This document shows positions 34,491-42,652 of a stretch of 64,000 bases of DNA, piece by piece. Numbering within the stretch: position 1 is the first letter of the stretch; each line of letters begins with the position of its first letter. The position numbers and the translations under genes are program-made. The notes beneath the pieces are model-generated. The model ran no database searches. It was not told the origin of the DNA and was given only the letters and a program-made list of their open reading frames with translations. The stretch is from Lachnospiraceae bacterium UBA7050 (GTDB lineage Bacteria; Bacillota; Clostridia; Lachnospirales; Lachnospiraceae): contig DLAJ01000007.1 of assembly GCA_002493905.1 (NCBI GenBank), positions 226,803-290,802 on the forward strand. Direction: 5' to 3'.

Positions 34491-36092
34491 TCAATAGCTT
34501 TTTGTTTTTTTCGCCTGCAAAACCACATAAAGGATGATCAAAACCCAGACAACAGCCAGCGAAACAAGCAGAATCACCGCCGTCGGCGGAAGCGGTCCCA
34601 AATCTTTTTTCTCTGAGGCAGAGGCCCCGCCCTGATCTAAACGATACAGCGAGGACGTATCGGCATAGAGTGCCTCCATAAAGGCTTCATCCACAGTCTG
34701 CCCCCTCCTGACCGCCTTGACCGTCGTCTCGATTAACTGCCCCGCCGCATCACGCAGCGACGCTGAACCGTTAAACACCGGCGTGACAAATGTATTATCT
34801 GTATTGTCGATCAAAAGCTTTGCCGCCTGAATCTTAATCTCATAATGCAGCGCATGATCCTCGCCGCCCCTTGCCAGATAATCGGTATATTCGGCCGAAT
34901 TCTGCGCCCTGAGAGTCACGGGAATATACCCCTCCGTCTCGGCATAAGCAATCTGCACGTCGTTCGTCAGAAGATACTGTGCAAACAGCCATGACGCCAG
35001 GACTTCCTGCGGATCCTCTTTATTGAATAAGCAGACCGACGGTCCCTGCGAGATCATGCGCGGCACATCCGGATCAAACTGCGGCACCGGCAGAACTGCA
35101 GTCTCAAAACGCACCAGCTTATCCTCACTGATATCCCTAAGCGGCGCGTCGGTCCCCATCCATGTCGCGCCCGCCGTGGAATCGACTGCAAAAATACACT
35201 GCCCGGCGTTCAGAAAATTCGCCGGATAGCTGGAAATCTTGAACGTCGAAAACGCTCTGCTTTTTCCATGCTCCGCAATCGTATAAAGCAGTTCTTTTGT
35301 CGTATCATTAAAAAGAAGAATCTCTCCCTCCGGTGTGGAATAATCCGCATTTCTCTGATAAAGCATCTGAATCATCATATTGTCCGTTGATTTGTAGATA
35401 AACGGAATCAAAACATTCTGACCGTTGACAAGGTAATTGCCATCCGCGCCGGTCTTTAACGCTGCCTCGGACACTTCCCATATAAAATCCCATGTGAGAA
35501 CATCGGGCAGCGTATAGCCGAGTGCTTCCACATATGTTTTATTCACATAGCACGCCTCGGTGGAACGCATAAACGGGATCGCATAATAATGCCCGTCAAA
35601 CGCTCCCTCTTCCAAAAAACGGGAAACGACTTCCTCCTGCCCGACTGAATCAAAATGTACTTCACTTCCGCCAAAGCCGTAACGTTCATCGGCAAATAAT
35701 TCGTCCAGCGGCACAACCACATTCGTTCCCGTCAGGTATGTTGCAATATGATCAGGATAGGTGATGCAGACATTCGGCGTCGTATTCGTTGCAATGTTCG
35801 TAATGACATCATTATAAATATCACCATAATTCGTGTACAGGCGCAGATTGACTTTGATATTCGGATATAGCCGCTCAAAATCAGCGATCGCACGCTCATA
35901 AATATCGGTCTGTGTCTTATTGGTATCGTTTTTGGCCCAGAATGTGATCTCCAACTCCCGCGATTCGTCAAATTCCTCCGGCATCGAAAATGCATCCAGC
36001 CCTCTTGAGCCGTGACAGCCTGCCAGCAGCGCAGCGGACAAAAGGAATAACGCGAGCATCGAAAAACGGACTTTCTTTTTTCTTTTGATCAC
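34491..36092 (-). CDS. Sugar ABC transporter solute-binding lipoprotein with C-terminal transmembrane anchor
   Basis: Family-1 extracellular binding protein for an oligosaccharide or related solute. 533 residues. The signal peptide ends in LLAGC with Cys25. The mature part has the cluster B fold (ELEITFWAKNDTNKTQTDIYERAIADFERLYPNI). The C-terminus carries a hydrophobic helix (ILLVSLAVVWVLIILYVVL) followed by QAKKTKSY, so the protein appears anchored at both ends, which is rare. The GTG start overlaps the stop of the permease gene (GTGA). It is the last gene of the operon; permeases and ATPase are upstream. Confidence 0.88.
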   Translation of the reverse strand: MIKRKKKVRFSMLALFLLSAALLAGCHGSRGLDAFSMPEEFDESRELEITFWAKNDTNKTQTDIYERAIADFERLYPNIKVNLRLYTNYGDIYNDVITNIATNTTPNVCITYPDHIATYLTGTNVVVPLDELFADERYGFGGSEVHFDSVGQEEVVSRFLEEGAFDGHYYAIPFMRSTEACYVNKTYVEALGYTLPDVLTWDFIWEVSEAALKTGADGNYLVNGQNVLIPFIYKSTDNMMIQMLYQRNADYSTPEGEILLFNDTTKELLYTIAEHGKSRAFSTFKISSYPANFLNAGQCIFAVDSTAGATWMGTDAPLRDISEDKLVRFETAVLPVPQFDPDVPRMISQGPSVCLFNKEDPQEVLASWLFAQYLLTNDVQIAYAETEGYIPVTLRAQNSAEYTDYLARGGEDHALHYEIKIQAAKLLIDNTDNTFVTPVFNGSASLRDAAGQLIETTVKAVRRGQTVDEAFMEALYADTSSLYRLDQGGASASEKKDLGPLPPTAVILLVSLAVVWVLIILYVVLQAKKTKSY

Positions 36093-36964
36093 CCTTTTGT
36101 CCCCCCTCTTGATACGCCCGCCATGATTTTATCGCGAAACACCAGAAATAATACGATGAGCGGCACTGAGATCACGACAACCGCCGCCATCATGGCAGGA
36201 ATGTTCTCACGCCCGAACCCGTTTTCACGAATCTCCTGAATACCGTTTGACACGAGAAAGTAACGTTCGTCGTCGGTGATGAGACGCGGCCATACATAGG
36301 AATTCCAGCACTCGATCACTTTTAAGATCGCGATCGTAATAAGCGTCGGCCGGCAGATCGGCACCATCACCTTAAACAGGTACTTCCTATCGGAGGTGCC
36401 GTCCACTTTCGCCGCAAAATAGAGCGAATCCGGTACCTGCGCAAAATTCTCTTTGAGCAGATAAATATAAAAAACAGATGTGACGCTCGGTAAAATAAGG
36501 CCCAGAAACGAATTGCGCATGTTCATGCTCGTAATCGTCGCAAAATTCGTGATGATCACAAGCTCGTTCGGGATCATCATCAACGCAAGGAACAGGGTAA
36601 ACACAAGATTCTTTCCCCGGAACTGAAGGCGCGCGAACGCAAACGCCGCCAGTGTAATGACCACCATCATGACCGCTGTCGTCGCCACCGTAAAAATAAA
36701 CGTATTGAGCAGATATCTGCCAAGCGGCACCGCAGAAAACGCATCCACATAGTTCTGAAGCGTCGGAGACAACGTAAAAAACTGCGGAATATATTCAGAA
36801 TTATACGCGCCATAGCTTTTCACACTCGTCAGCAGCATCCAGTAAAACGGAAACAGAACAATGAGCGCCCACAGCGCAAGCAGAATATAAGTGACCGTCC
36901 GCACACTTCTTTTGCGCCTTGCCGCCGTCCGTTCAATCTGGCTGTAGTCAACCGGTTTTTCCAT
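36089..36964 (-). CDS. Sugar ABC transporter permease, MalG/UgpE type
   Basis: Inner-membrane channel subunit. 291 residues with six TM helices; the first is about 23-45 (TYILLALWALIVLFPFYWMLL). The EAA loop that contacts the ATPase is YFAAKVDGTSDRKYLFKVMVPICRPTL. The ATG at 36964 follows AGAGGA. It lies 72 bp after the partner permease and overlaps the binding-protein gene by 4 bp. Confidence 0.92.
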   Translation of the reverse strand: MEKPVDYSQIERTAARRKRSVRTVTYILLALWALIVLFPFYWMLLTSVKSYGAYNSEYIPQFFTLSPTLQNYVDAFSAVPLGRYLLNTFIFTVATTAVMMVVITLAAFAFARLQFRGKNLVFTLFLALMMIPNELVIITNFATITSMNMRNSFLGLILPSVTSVFYIYLLKENFAQVPDSLYFAAKVDGTSDRKYLFKVMVPICRPTLITIAILKVIECWNSYVWPRLITDDERYFLVSNGIQEIRENGFGRENIPAMMAAVVVISVPLIVLFLVFRDKIMAGVSRGGTKG

Positions 36965-37036
36965 AGGTTATCCTCTCTTTCACGCCGCAAAAAGCGGCTC
37001 CGCCGCTCCTGCGTATCTGCGGACTTATGACGTCCG

Positions 37037-37930
37037 TCAAACATACGTCGTGTGCTTTTTGCTGACGAGCAGATTGATGCAGGTGATCGTCAGCACAATG
37101 ATGAACAGAAGGATTGCCGCCGCCGACGCATACGACGGATAACCGCCGCTGTCGCCGTAGAGCATATCATACACATATCCGACGATCGTATTCATTCCCG
37201 CCGCGTTTAAGTCCGTGCCAAATAACGCCACCGCGTCGCTGTATTCCTTAAATGCGCCGATAAACCCGGTAATGACCAGATAGAAGATCGTCGGTGAGAT
37301 CATCGGCAGTGTGATCTTTCTGAAAATACGCGCACCCGACGTGCCGTCCACCTTCGCAGCATTATAATAGCTCTGGTTCACCGACAAAAGCGCGCTGGTC
37401 AGAAGCAGGATCTTAAACGGCATAACAACCCAGATAATGTAGAAACACAGGACGAACATTTTCGCCCAGTACGGTCCGGTAATAAAATCAACGGATTCCC
37501 CGCCGAACCAGTGGATCAGCAAATTCACCAGCCCGTCCGAATACTCGGTCTTTTTGAACAGGATCATAAATACGAGTCCGACTGCAAGCGTATTCGTCAC
37601 ATAGGGCAGAAAATAAACCGTCTGAAACAGCCTGCGCAGCGGTTTGATCGAGCTTAGGCCCACGGAAATGAGAAGCGCAATGCCGGTTGAAAGCGGCACC
37701 GTAATGACAACCATGAGAAACGTGTTTTTGACTGCCTGCAAAAAATAAGTATCATGAAGAACATAGGAAAAATTATATATACCGGTTCCCTGATACGTCT
37801 GAGACGCAAAATTATAGCCTTCCTCAAACGAATAGACAAACACGTCGATGAGCGGATATACCATAAAGAATCCCAAAAACAGAATGGCAGGAAGCAGATA
37901 CAGCCATCCCTTTGCTTTATTTCTTTCCAT
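37037..37930 (-). CDS. Sugar ABC transporter permease, MalF/UgpA type
   Basis: Second channel subunit. 297 residues with six TM helices, beginning GWLYLLPAILFLGFFMVYPLIDVFVYSF. The EAA loop is YYNAAKVDGTSGARIFRKITLPMISPTI. The start at 37930 has GGAG 6 bases upstream; the six codons before it are dropped. It heads the permease pair, 138 bp after the FRG-domain gene. Confidence 0.92.
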   Translation of the reverse strand: MERNKAKGWLYLLPAILFLGFFMVYPLIDVFVYSFEEGYNFASQTYQGTGIYNFSYVLHDTYFLQAVKNTFLMVVITVPLSTGIALLISVGLSSIKPLRRLFQTVYFLPYVTNTLAVGLVFMILFKKTEYSDGLVNLLIHWFGGESVDFITGPYWAKMFVLCFYIIWVVMPFKILLLTSALLSVNQSYYNAAKVDGTSGARIFRKITLPMISPTIFYLVITGFIGAFKEYSDAVALFGTDLNAAGMNTIVGYVYDMLYGDSGGYPSYASAAAILLFIIVLTITCINLLVSKKHTTYV

Positions 37931-38009
37931 ATCGATCTCCATTCCCAATCGGCCCGCAAAATGTGCATTTGATAATTTTTCACGGACAGACCCACTTATC
38001 CAGTTTGTT

Positions 38010-38100
38010 CCTGCCTGACGGAGGTCCCGGTTATCCGGGCACCTGTTCCTGTCTGACGAAGGTCCCGGTTATCCGGGCACCTGTTCCTGTCTGATGTTAT
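38010..38100. repeat. 38-bp direct tandem repeat (about 2.4 copies)
   Basis: Units start at 38010, 38048 and 38086 (the last partial). Each contains a CCCGG-TTAT-CCGGG hairpin. The second unit holds the stop codon and last codons of the FRG gene. It lies between the FRG gene and the permease genes. Confidence 0.85.
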
Positions 38101-38851
38101 CCCCATACTTGATGTGATATACAAGGTCCTTGATCTTGCCGATATTCATATACAGGGTATCCTCACTGATATGCTTTTTTGCAAGTTCAGATAAAATGCG
38201 GGGTTTTGCCGACGCGTCAATCGTGATCGTATCGATCAGATGCGGCATCGGAATCTGCTCGTTTTTAAGTATCTGCTCAAACGGACACTCATCCCGTCCC
38301 CAGAGCAGAAACAGCCCCTTCTGCATATACAGCCGGTCAAACTGCTGCGTCGCGTCTACAAAAATGGGCATATCCACACCCTCATTGCCCATCAGCGTTG
38401 ATTCCTTATCAATATATTTCTGCAGCCATTCATAGAGGAATTTATTATTGCGGATCACCTGACTGGAAAGCTTCTTTTTCTCCCGGAGCGCCTGCTCATA
38501 TCTGCTCTTGTTAAAAATATATACCTTTCCGTCATTCTCCGCATATCTCCCTTTCGCATCATGGCACGCAAAAAACAGCGCCACGTCAAAGGAATACGAA
38601 AAATCCAGCATCCGCGTCGGAAGCGCAAAATGCTGCGCGATCTCGATGCAGGTCAGCTCGTCAAAATTAAATAACTGCTTCATCTCATCCACAAAGCGGA
38701 ACATCTGACTGTCCGCCGTATGAATATGCTTCCCGCGAAGTCCCGACGGAATGAGCACAAATTCGCTGTTCGCCTGTCCGCGGAACACGATCACGTCTCC
38801 GCGCCCGTCCAGCTCTTCCATATATTCTGCATAGGAGCTTACTTTTGCCAT
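38069..38851 (-). CDS. FRG-domain protein
   Basis: 260-residue soluble protein. The FRG signature is at the N-terminus: VIVFRGQANSEFVLIPSGLRG (about 20-40), then IEIAQHFALPTRMLDFSYSFDVALFFAC (about 73-100), in which the QH..LPTR.LD motif is diagnostic. The C-terminal half (YGDN, FVDATQQFDRLYMQKGLFLLWG) is typical of longer FRG proteins. The biochemical role of FRG is not settled; such genes are often accessory. Here it sits inside a sugar ABC operon between the ATPase and permease genes, flanked by the 140-bp element and 38-bp tandem repeats. The start (ATG 38851 or GTG 38863) lacks a strong site. Confidence 0.8.
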   Translation of the reverse strand: MAKVSSYAEYMEELDGRGDVIVFRGQANSEFVLIPSGLRGKHIHTADSQMFRFVDEMKQLFNFDELTCIEIAQHFALPTRMLDFSYSFDVALFFACHDAKGRYAENDGKVYIFNKSRYEQALREKKKLSSQVIRNNKFLYEWLQKYIDKESTLMGNEGVDMPIFVDATQQFDRLYMQKGLFLLWGRDECPFEQILKNEQIPMPHLIDTITIDASAKPRILSELAKKHISEDTLYMNIGKIKDLVYHIKYGDNIRQEQVPG

Positions 38852-38877
38852 TTTAGTAACCACGCCTTTTTCTCAAC

Positions 38878-39017
38878 CTAATCCTCCATGTCAGAGCAGT
38901 TTACTGCGATGACACGCGTCGGAAATTTCAGATTTCCGACTGCGATCAAGGCATATTTGAGGCTCTGACTCAAATTGCCGGTTGAAAAATAAGCTATCAA
39001 GCTTATTTTTCAACCTA
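38878..39017 (-). repeat. Structured 140-bp intergenic element (copy 3)
   Basis: It matches 25976-26115 at every one of 140 positions, 12.9 kb away. It starts 4 bp after the stop of the ABC ATPase gene and ends 26 bp before the FRG start. It carries the same outer stem, inner hairpin and long terminal hairpin as copy 2. Confidence 0.88.
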
Positions 39018-39021
39018 TACT

Positions 39022-40119
39022 TCATTGTAAACAGAGGCGCTTTCCTGTCTGTTTCTCAAACAGCAGCACCTTATTCGGCTTTAAGGAAAAACGAACCTTC
39101 TGTGCATCCGCATCTACTTTGTTTTCCGCGTTAATAATGGAACGGATGGTCTTGCTCTGCGCATGCTCATGTGTCGATACGACACTGATGTCGCGGCCCA
39201 TGACCTCCACGCCTGTCAGTGCACAGCAAAGCGCACCGTCATCGCCAAGAAGAAAACCTTCCGGACGGATACCGACATCCACCTCCTGATCTGCTACACC
39301 CGGAGCCGGTAATACAGCGTCCTCTCCAATATAGAGCGTCTGATCACGCACTGTACCATCAAACAGATTGATCGGCGGTGTGCCTAAAAATTTGGCGACA
39401 AACAGATTAACCGGATCGTCATAGACATCCTGCGGCTTTCCGATCTGCTGTACCTCACCGTCCTTCATGACAACAATGACGTCGGAAATGCTCATCGCCT
39501 CCTCCTGGTCATGCGTCACAAATACCGTCGTAATTCCGGTCTCACGCTGAATACGCCGGATTTCCTCCCGTGTCTGCAGGCGGAGGCGCGCGTCAAGATT
39601 CGAAAGCGGTTCGTCCAATAACAGTACCTTCGGCATTTTCACCATTGCGCGCGCAATCGCAACACGCTGCTGCTGTCCGCCGGACAGCTCGTTCGGCTTT
39701 CTGTCCATCAATTCCTCGATCTGTACGAGTCTTGCCGCCTCATATGCTTTATCGCTCATTTCCTGCTTCGTAAGCTTGTCCGCCCCTTTGAGGTTTTCAA
39801 GCGGAAATGTAATATTCTGCTTCACAGTCAAATGCGGGTAGAGCGCATAATTCTGAAATACAACTCCGACCCCCCTGTTTTCCGGCGGTAAATCCGTCAC
39901 GTCATCTTCACCAAAAAAAATTTTTCCGCTTGTCGGCTTCTGCAGTCCGCATATCATGAACAGCGTCGTGCTTTTCCCACAGCCTGAAGGTCCAAGCAGC
40001 CCGACAAGTTTTCCGTCCGGTATCTCAAACGAAAAATCATCGACTGCAACAACTTCTCCCCCCGCTTTTTTGTTGCGGTTCGGAAATTTTTTTGTTAAGT
40101 TTTGTAAAACCACTTTCAT
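39022..40119 (-). CDS. Sugar ABC transporter ATP-binding protein, MsmX/UgpC/MalK type
   Basis: Energises carbohydrate importers, often several in one Firmicutes cell. 365 residues. Walker A GPSGCGKST at about 43-51, Q-loop VFQNYALYPHLTV, signature LSGGQQQRVAIARAM, Walker B VLLLDEPLSNLDARLR and H-loop VFVTHDQEEAMS are intact. A C-terminal TOBE/OB regulatory domain (about 240-365) is typical of CUT1 ATPases. It is first in the operon, ahead of FRG, two permeases and the binding protein. AAAGG lies upstream of the ATG. Confidence 0.92.
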   Translation of the reverse strand: MKVVLQNLTKKFPNRNKKAGGEVVAVDDFSFEIPDGKLVGLLGPSGCGKSTTLFMICGLQKPTSGKIFFGEDDVTDLPPENRGVGVVFQNYALYPHLTVKQNITFPLENLKGADKLTKQEMSDKAYEAARLVQIEELMDRKPNELSGGQQQRVAIARAMVKMPKVLLLDEPLSNLDARLRLQTREEIRRIQRETGITTVFVTHDQEEAMSISDVIVVMKDGEVQQIGKPQDVYDDPVNLFVAKFLGTPPINLFDGTVRDQTLYIGEDAVLPAPGVADQEVDVGIRPEGFLLGDDGALCCALTGVEVMGRDISVVSTHEHAQSKTIRSIINAENKVDADAQKVRFSLKPNKVLLFEKQTGKRLCLQ

Positions 40120-40293
40120 AAATGATACTCGTGCCTTTCTCCGCGCGTTAGCGCCGTATGCCTTTTGGCTCCTGCATGTTCATTATAGTGTGCCGGCAGG
40201 CTAAAAACAAGAGAAAAAATGTTCACCAGAAGCTTTCCTCAGCCATATTTTGCCAAAACGCGGTAATTTCTGCCCATCAAACACATTTTCTAT

Positions 40294-40322
40294 TTGATTT
40301 TCTTGCAATTAGCTACTATAAT
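40294..40322 (+). promoter_or_regulatory. Sigma-A-type promoter of the M23-like/bactofilin pair
   Basis: TTGATT (40294-40299), a 17-bp spacer and perfect TATAAT (40317-40322), about 75 bp before the M23-like gene start. The 40120-40396 stretch has no gene and separates it from the divergent ABC operon. Confidence 0.75.
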
Positions 40323-40396
40323 ATGCGTACTGAGTATTTGCAGAACTCCGTGCTGCATGAAGCCACAGTCAGCACAAGAATGGAGGAATGGTATGT

Positions 40397-41170
40397 ATGA
40401 AGAACCGGCGACATAAACGCAGGGAATCCTATTCCGTACTTTTTGTCTCCAATATAGACAGACGAAGCCGGCATTTCCGCATTGCACGCTCCACTCTGCA
40501 TCTGTTGGTCATTCTTGTTCTTATGGTCTTTGCTGCCGCCGGCTTTTTCGGCTATCAGACTTTTAACAACGCCTGGCAGGAAAGCGGCCTTCAGAAAAAG
40601 CTGCGCGATCAGCAGCTTGCCGAACAGCAGCTCCGGTCTGAATGGGAAACGGAGAAGAATGAATGGGCGCAGGAAAAGCAAACACTGGAGGATGAGCTCG
40701 AAACGCTCCGCGCAGAACTGACTGCACGAGAACAGGAAATACAGGCAGCGGCAGATGCTGCCGCAGAAGCCGCTGCAGAGGCGGAACGCGCAGCGGCGGA
40801 GGCACTTGTCCCCACACTGTATCCTTCATCGGGCGTCGGGGTGCTGACTTCTACTTTTTCGGAGGAACACCCGTACATTTCATTTACTGTCGAGGCCGGG
40901 ACCGATATCATCGCCGCAGGCGACGGCACCGTCAGCTCGGTCAGCTCCGATGATACTTATCATTATATCATCGAGGTCGTTCATGACAGCGGCTATACAA
41001 CCTATTATCTGTACCGCCAGAATGCTGAACTGAAGGTGGAGGAGGGCGCGCAGGTAAAGAAGGGCGATCCGCTGCTCACGATCACCACAGAAAATACGGA
41101 ATTGGATTATGAGGTATTATATGGAGACGAGTTCATCGATCCGCTCTCCATCATTGCCGCAAAAGGATAG
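40397..41170 (+). CDS. Membrane-anchored M23/LytM-like protein with degenerate zinc site
   Basis: A cell-envelope protein of 257 residues. A basic cytoplasmic N-terminus (RRHKRR), one TM helix (about 32-53) and a long Glu/Ala/Gln-rich coiled coil (about 60-135) precede a C-terminal LytM domain (about 150-250; PYISFTVEAGTDIIAAGDGTV, VKKGDPLLTI). The usual zinc motifs HxxxD and HxH are not intact: the final motif reads ELDYEV. It is thus probably a non-catalytic LytM, as in SpoIIQ or EnvC, that binds or regulates a partner. GGAGG favours the ATG at 40397 over 40388. Bactofilin follows after 12 bp. Confidence 0.82.
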   Translation: MKNRRHKRRESYSVLFVSNIDRRSRHFRIARSTLHLLVILVLMVFAAAGFFGYQTFNNAWQESGLQKKLRDQQLAEQQLRSEWETEKNEWAQEKQTLEDELETLRAELTAREQEIQAAADAAAEAAAEAERAAAEALVPTLYPSSGVGVLTSTFSEEHPYISFTVEAGTDIIAAGDGTVSSVSSDDTYHYIIEVVHDSGYTTYYLYRQNAELKVEEGAQVKKGDPLLTITTENTELDYEVLYGDEFIDPLSIIAAKG

Positions 41171-41182
41171 GAGGAGAGAATC

Positions 41183-41629
41183 ATGTTAGGAAAGAATAAT
41201 AACACCGACTCTGGAAAAACACAGGCGAAAATTGGCACACTGATCGGCCCCGGCGCTGTTTTTGACGGAAATATCACAGCTCCGGAAACCATCCGCATTG
41301 ACGGCACCTTAAACGGTGACTGTACCTGTCAGGGAAATGTCATACTCGGTACGGACGGCGTGATCATTGGCAATGTTGAAGCGCAGAATGTCACGCTTTC
41401 CGGTAAGGTAACGGGAGATGTTCACGTTTATGGAAAGCTTGAGCTTTTCTCTACTGCAAAGCTTGCGGGCAACGTTACCGCACGTTCTCTGATCGTAGAC
41501 GAAGACGCATGCTTTGACGGCAAGTGTACGATGACGACCATGCAGGGAGAAACTTCTTCCAAATCATTTGACCGCAAAAAATCAAAGGCTGCTGAATCGG
41601 AATCCATTCCCACTGCAGAGCAGAATTAA
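41183..41629 (+). CDS. Bactofilin (polymer-forming cytoskeletal protein)
   Basis: Self-assembling beta-helical scaffold that often organises envelope enzymes. 148 residues. The bactofilin core (about 15-115) shows the repeated hydrophobic/Gly ladder: GTLIGPGAVFDGNI, IRIDGTLNGDCTCQGNVILG, GNVEAQNVTLSGKVTGDVHV, GKLELFSTAKLAGNV. The tails are disordered and charged. AGGAGG precedes the ATG. In many bacteria bactofilins pair with an M23 protein that they position, and the same pairing is seen here. Confidence 0.92.
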   Translation: MLGKNNNTDSGKTQAKIGTLIGPGAVFDGNITAPETIRIDGTLNGDCTCQGNVILGTDGVIIGNVEAQNVTLSGKVTGDVHVYGKLELFSTAKLAGNVTARSLIVDEDACFDGKCTMTTMQGETSSKSFDRKKSKAAESESIPTAEQN

Positions 41630-41637
41630 AAACCCAT

Positions 41638-41678
41638 AAAAACACTGATAAAGGCATGCTGCTTTTATCAGTGTTTTT
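41638..41678. terminator. Bidirectional terminator between bactofilin and tmk genes
   Basis: AAAAACACTGATAAA pairs with TTTATCAGTGTTTTT, giving T-tracts in both directions between converging genes. Confidence 0.9.
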
Positions 41679-41712
41679 GGTTTCAAGGTATCGGTTCCAT
41701 ATATTTTTTCTT

Positions 41713-42399
41713 TTATTTACTGTCTTCAAAAATACAGTCCCGTACCGCTTCCCACACATTTTCGGCAATCTCTTCCTCCGGGCGGTTGCCGTCAATGATG
41801 ACACAACGCTCCTTTTCCTCTAACAGCCGGAACGCCTTCCTATAGTTATCCCGCACCAGCTCAAGCCTTGCCTTTGTCTCGAACAACTCCTGCCGCACAC
41901 GATTCTTCGCAATACGCTCCAACGCCACATCCGGGTCAACATCAATAAACACATTGACTGCCGGGCGTAAAATCTCACTGCTCGGTTCGTTCGCCTTAAT
42001 GACCCAGTCCATCGGCATATCTACACTGTTATAGGCATACGAAGAGAAATAGTATCTGTCTGAAACCACGGTCATACCGGCTTCCACTTTCGCAGCAATG
42101 CCATCTGCGGCATTTAATAAATGATCTAAACGGTCCGCAACAAACAGCCCCGCAATCACGCGGTTGTCCGTCTTCATCTCTCCCCGCAGAATCTTCCGGA
42201 TCAAAGCGCCAATCGGCGAATCGGTCGGCTCCATCGTGCGATAATAACTAATACCCTCTCTTTCCAAACGGGCGCAGAGGTACGCCGCCTGCGTACTTTT
42301 CCCGCTCCCGTCAATGCCCTCTAGCGCGATCAGCCTGCCGCGCCCTGCATTTTCCCCATTTTCTGATACCTTCCCCATAGATGTTTGATTCTCCTGCAT
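41713..42399 (-). CDS. tmk: Thymidylate kinase
   Basis: Phosphorylates dTMP to dTDP. The P-loop EGIDGSGKST, the DR(Y) motif VVSDRYYFSSYAYNS and the dTMP-binding segment MEPTDSPIGALIRKIL are all present. The core of about 210 residues follows a 15-25 residue hydrophilic extension. The start is uncertain: ATGs at 42420, 42399 and 42378 are in frame; none has an ideal site, and GGAG lies 12 bases from the 42378 ATG. I give 42399 (228 residues). Housekeeping gene in an otherwise accessory neighbourhood. Confidence 0.88.
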   Translation of the reverse strand: MQENQTSMGKVSENGENAGRGRLIALEGIDGSGKSTQAAYLCARLEREGISYYRTMEPTDSPIGALIRKILRGEMKTDNRVIAGLFVADRLDHLLNAADGIAAKVEAGMTVVSDRYYFSSYAYNSVDMPMDWVIKANEPSSEILRPAVNVFIDVDPDVALERIAKNRVRQELFETKARLELVRDNYRKAFRLLEEKERCVIIDGNRPEEEIAENVWEAVRDCIFEDSK

Positions 42400-42545
42400 T
42401 GGATTCTTTGCCGGCTCCATGAACACCGCACAAAACTGCCGGCGTGCAAAGAGCGCTATGCATCTTATTATAGCGTATCCCACAAAAATCTACCACATTT
42501 ATTTTACATAATCGGTAAATAGCACAAAAATAACATCGCCAGTAA

Positions 42546-42575
42546 TTGTCAAGCAAATGTCAAATATGATAAAAT
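42546..42575 (+). promoter_or_regulatory. Candidate promoter of the EAL protein gene
   Basis: TTGTCA (42546-42551), an 18-bp spacer and TAAAAT (42570-42575), about 78 bp upstream of the start. Confidence 0.5.
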
Positions 42576-42652
42576 AGAAATAATACAGGAAGACTGGTCC
42601 GGCATCCGGCAGCGGCAGTAAAGAACGTATGAAAGAGGGGAGTTACCAGACT

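Noticed and set aside
38010..38100. Possible CRISPR array
   Set aside because: The units are directly adjacent with no spacers and there are no cas genes.
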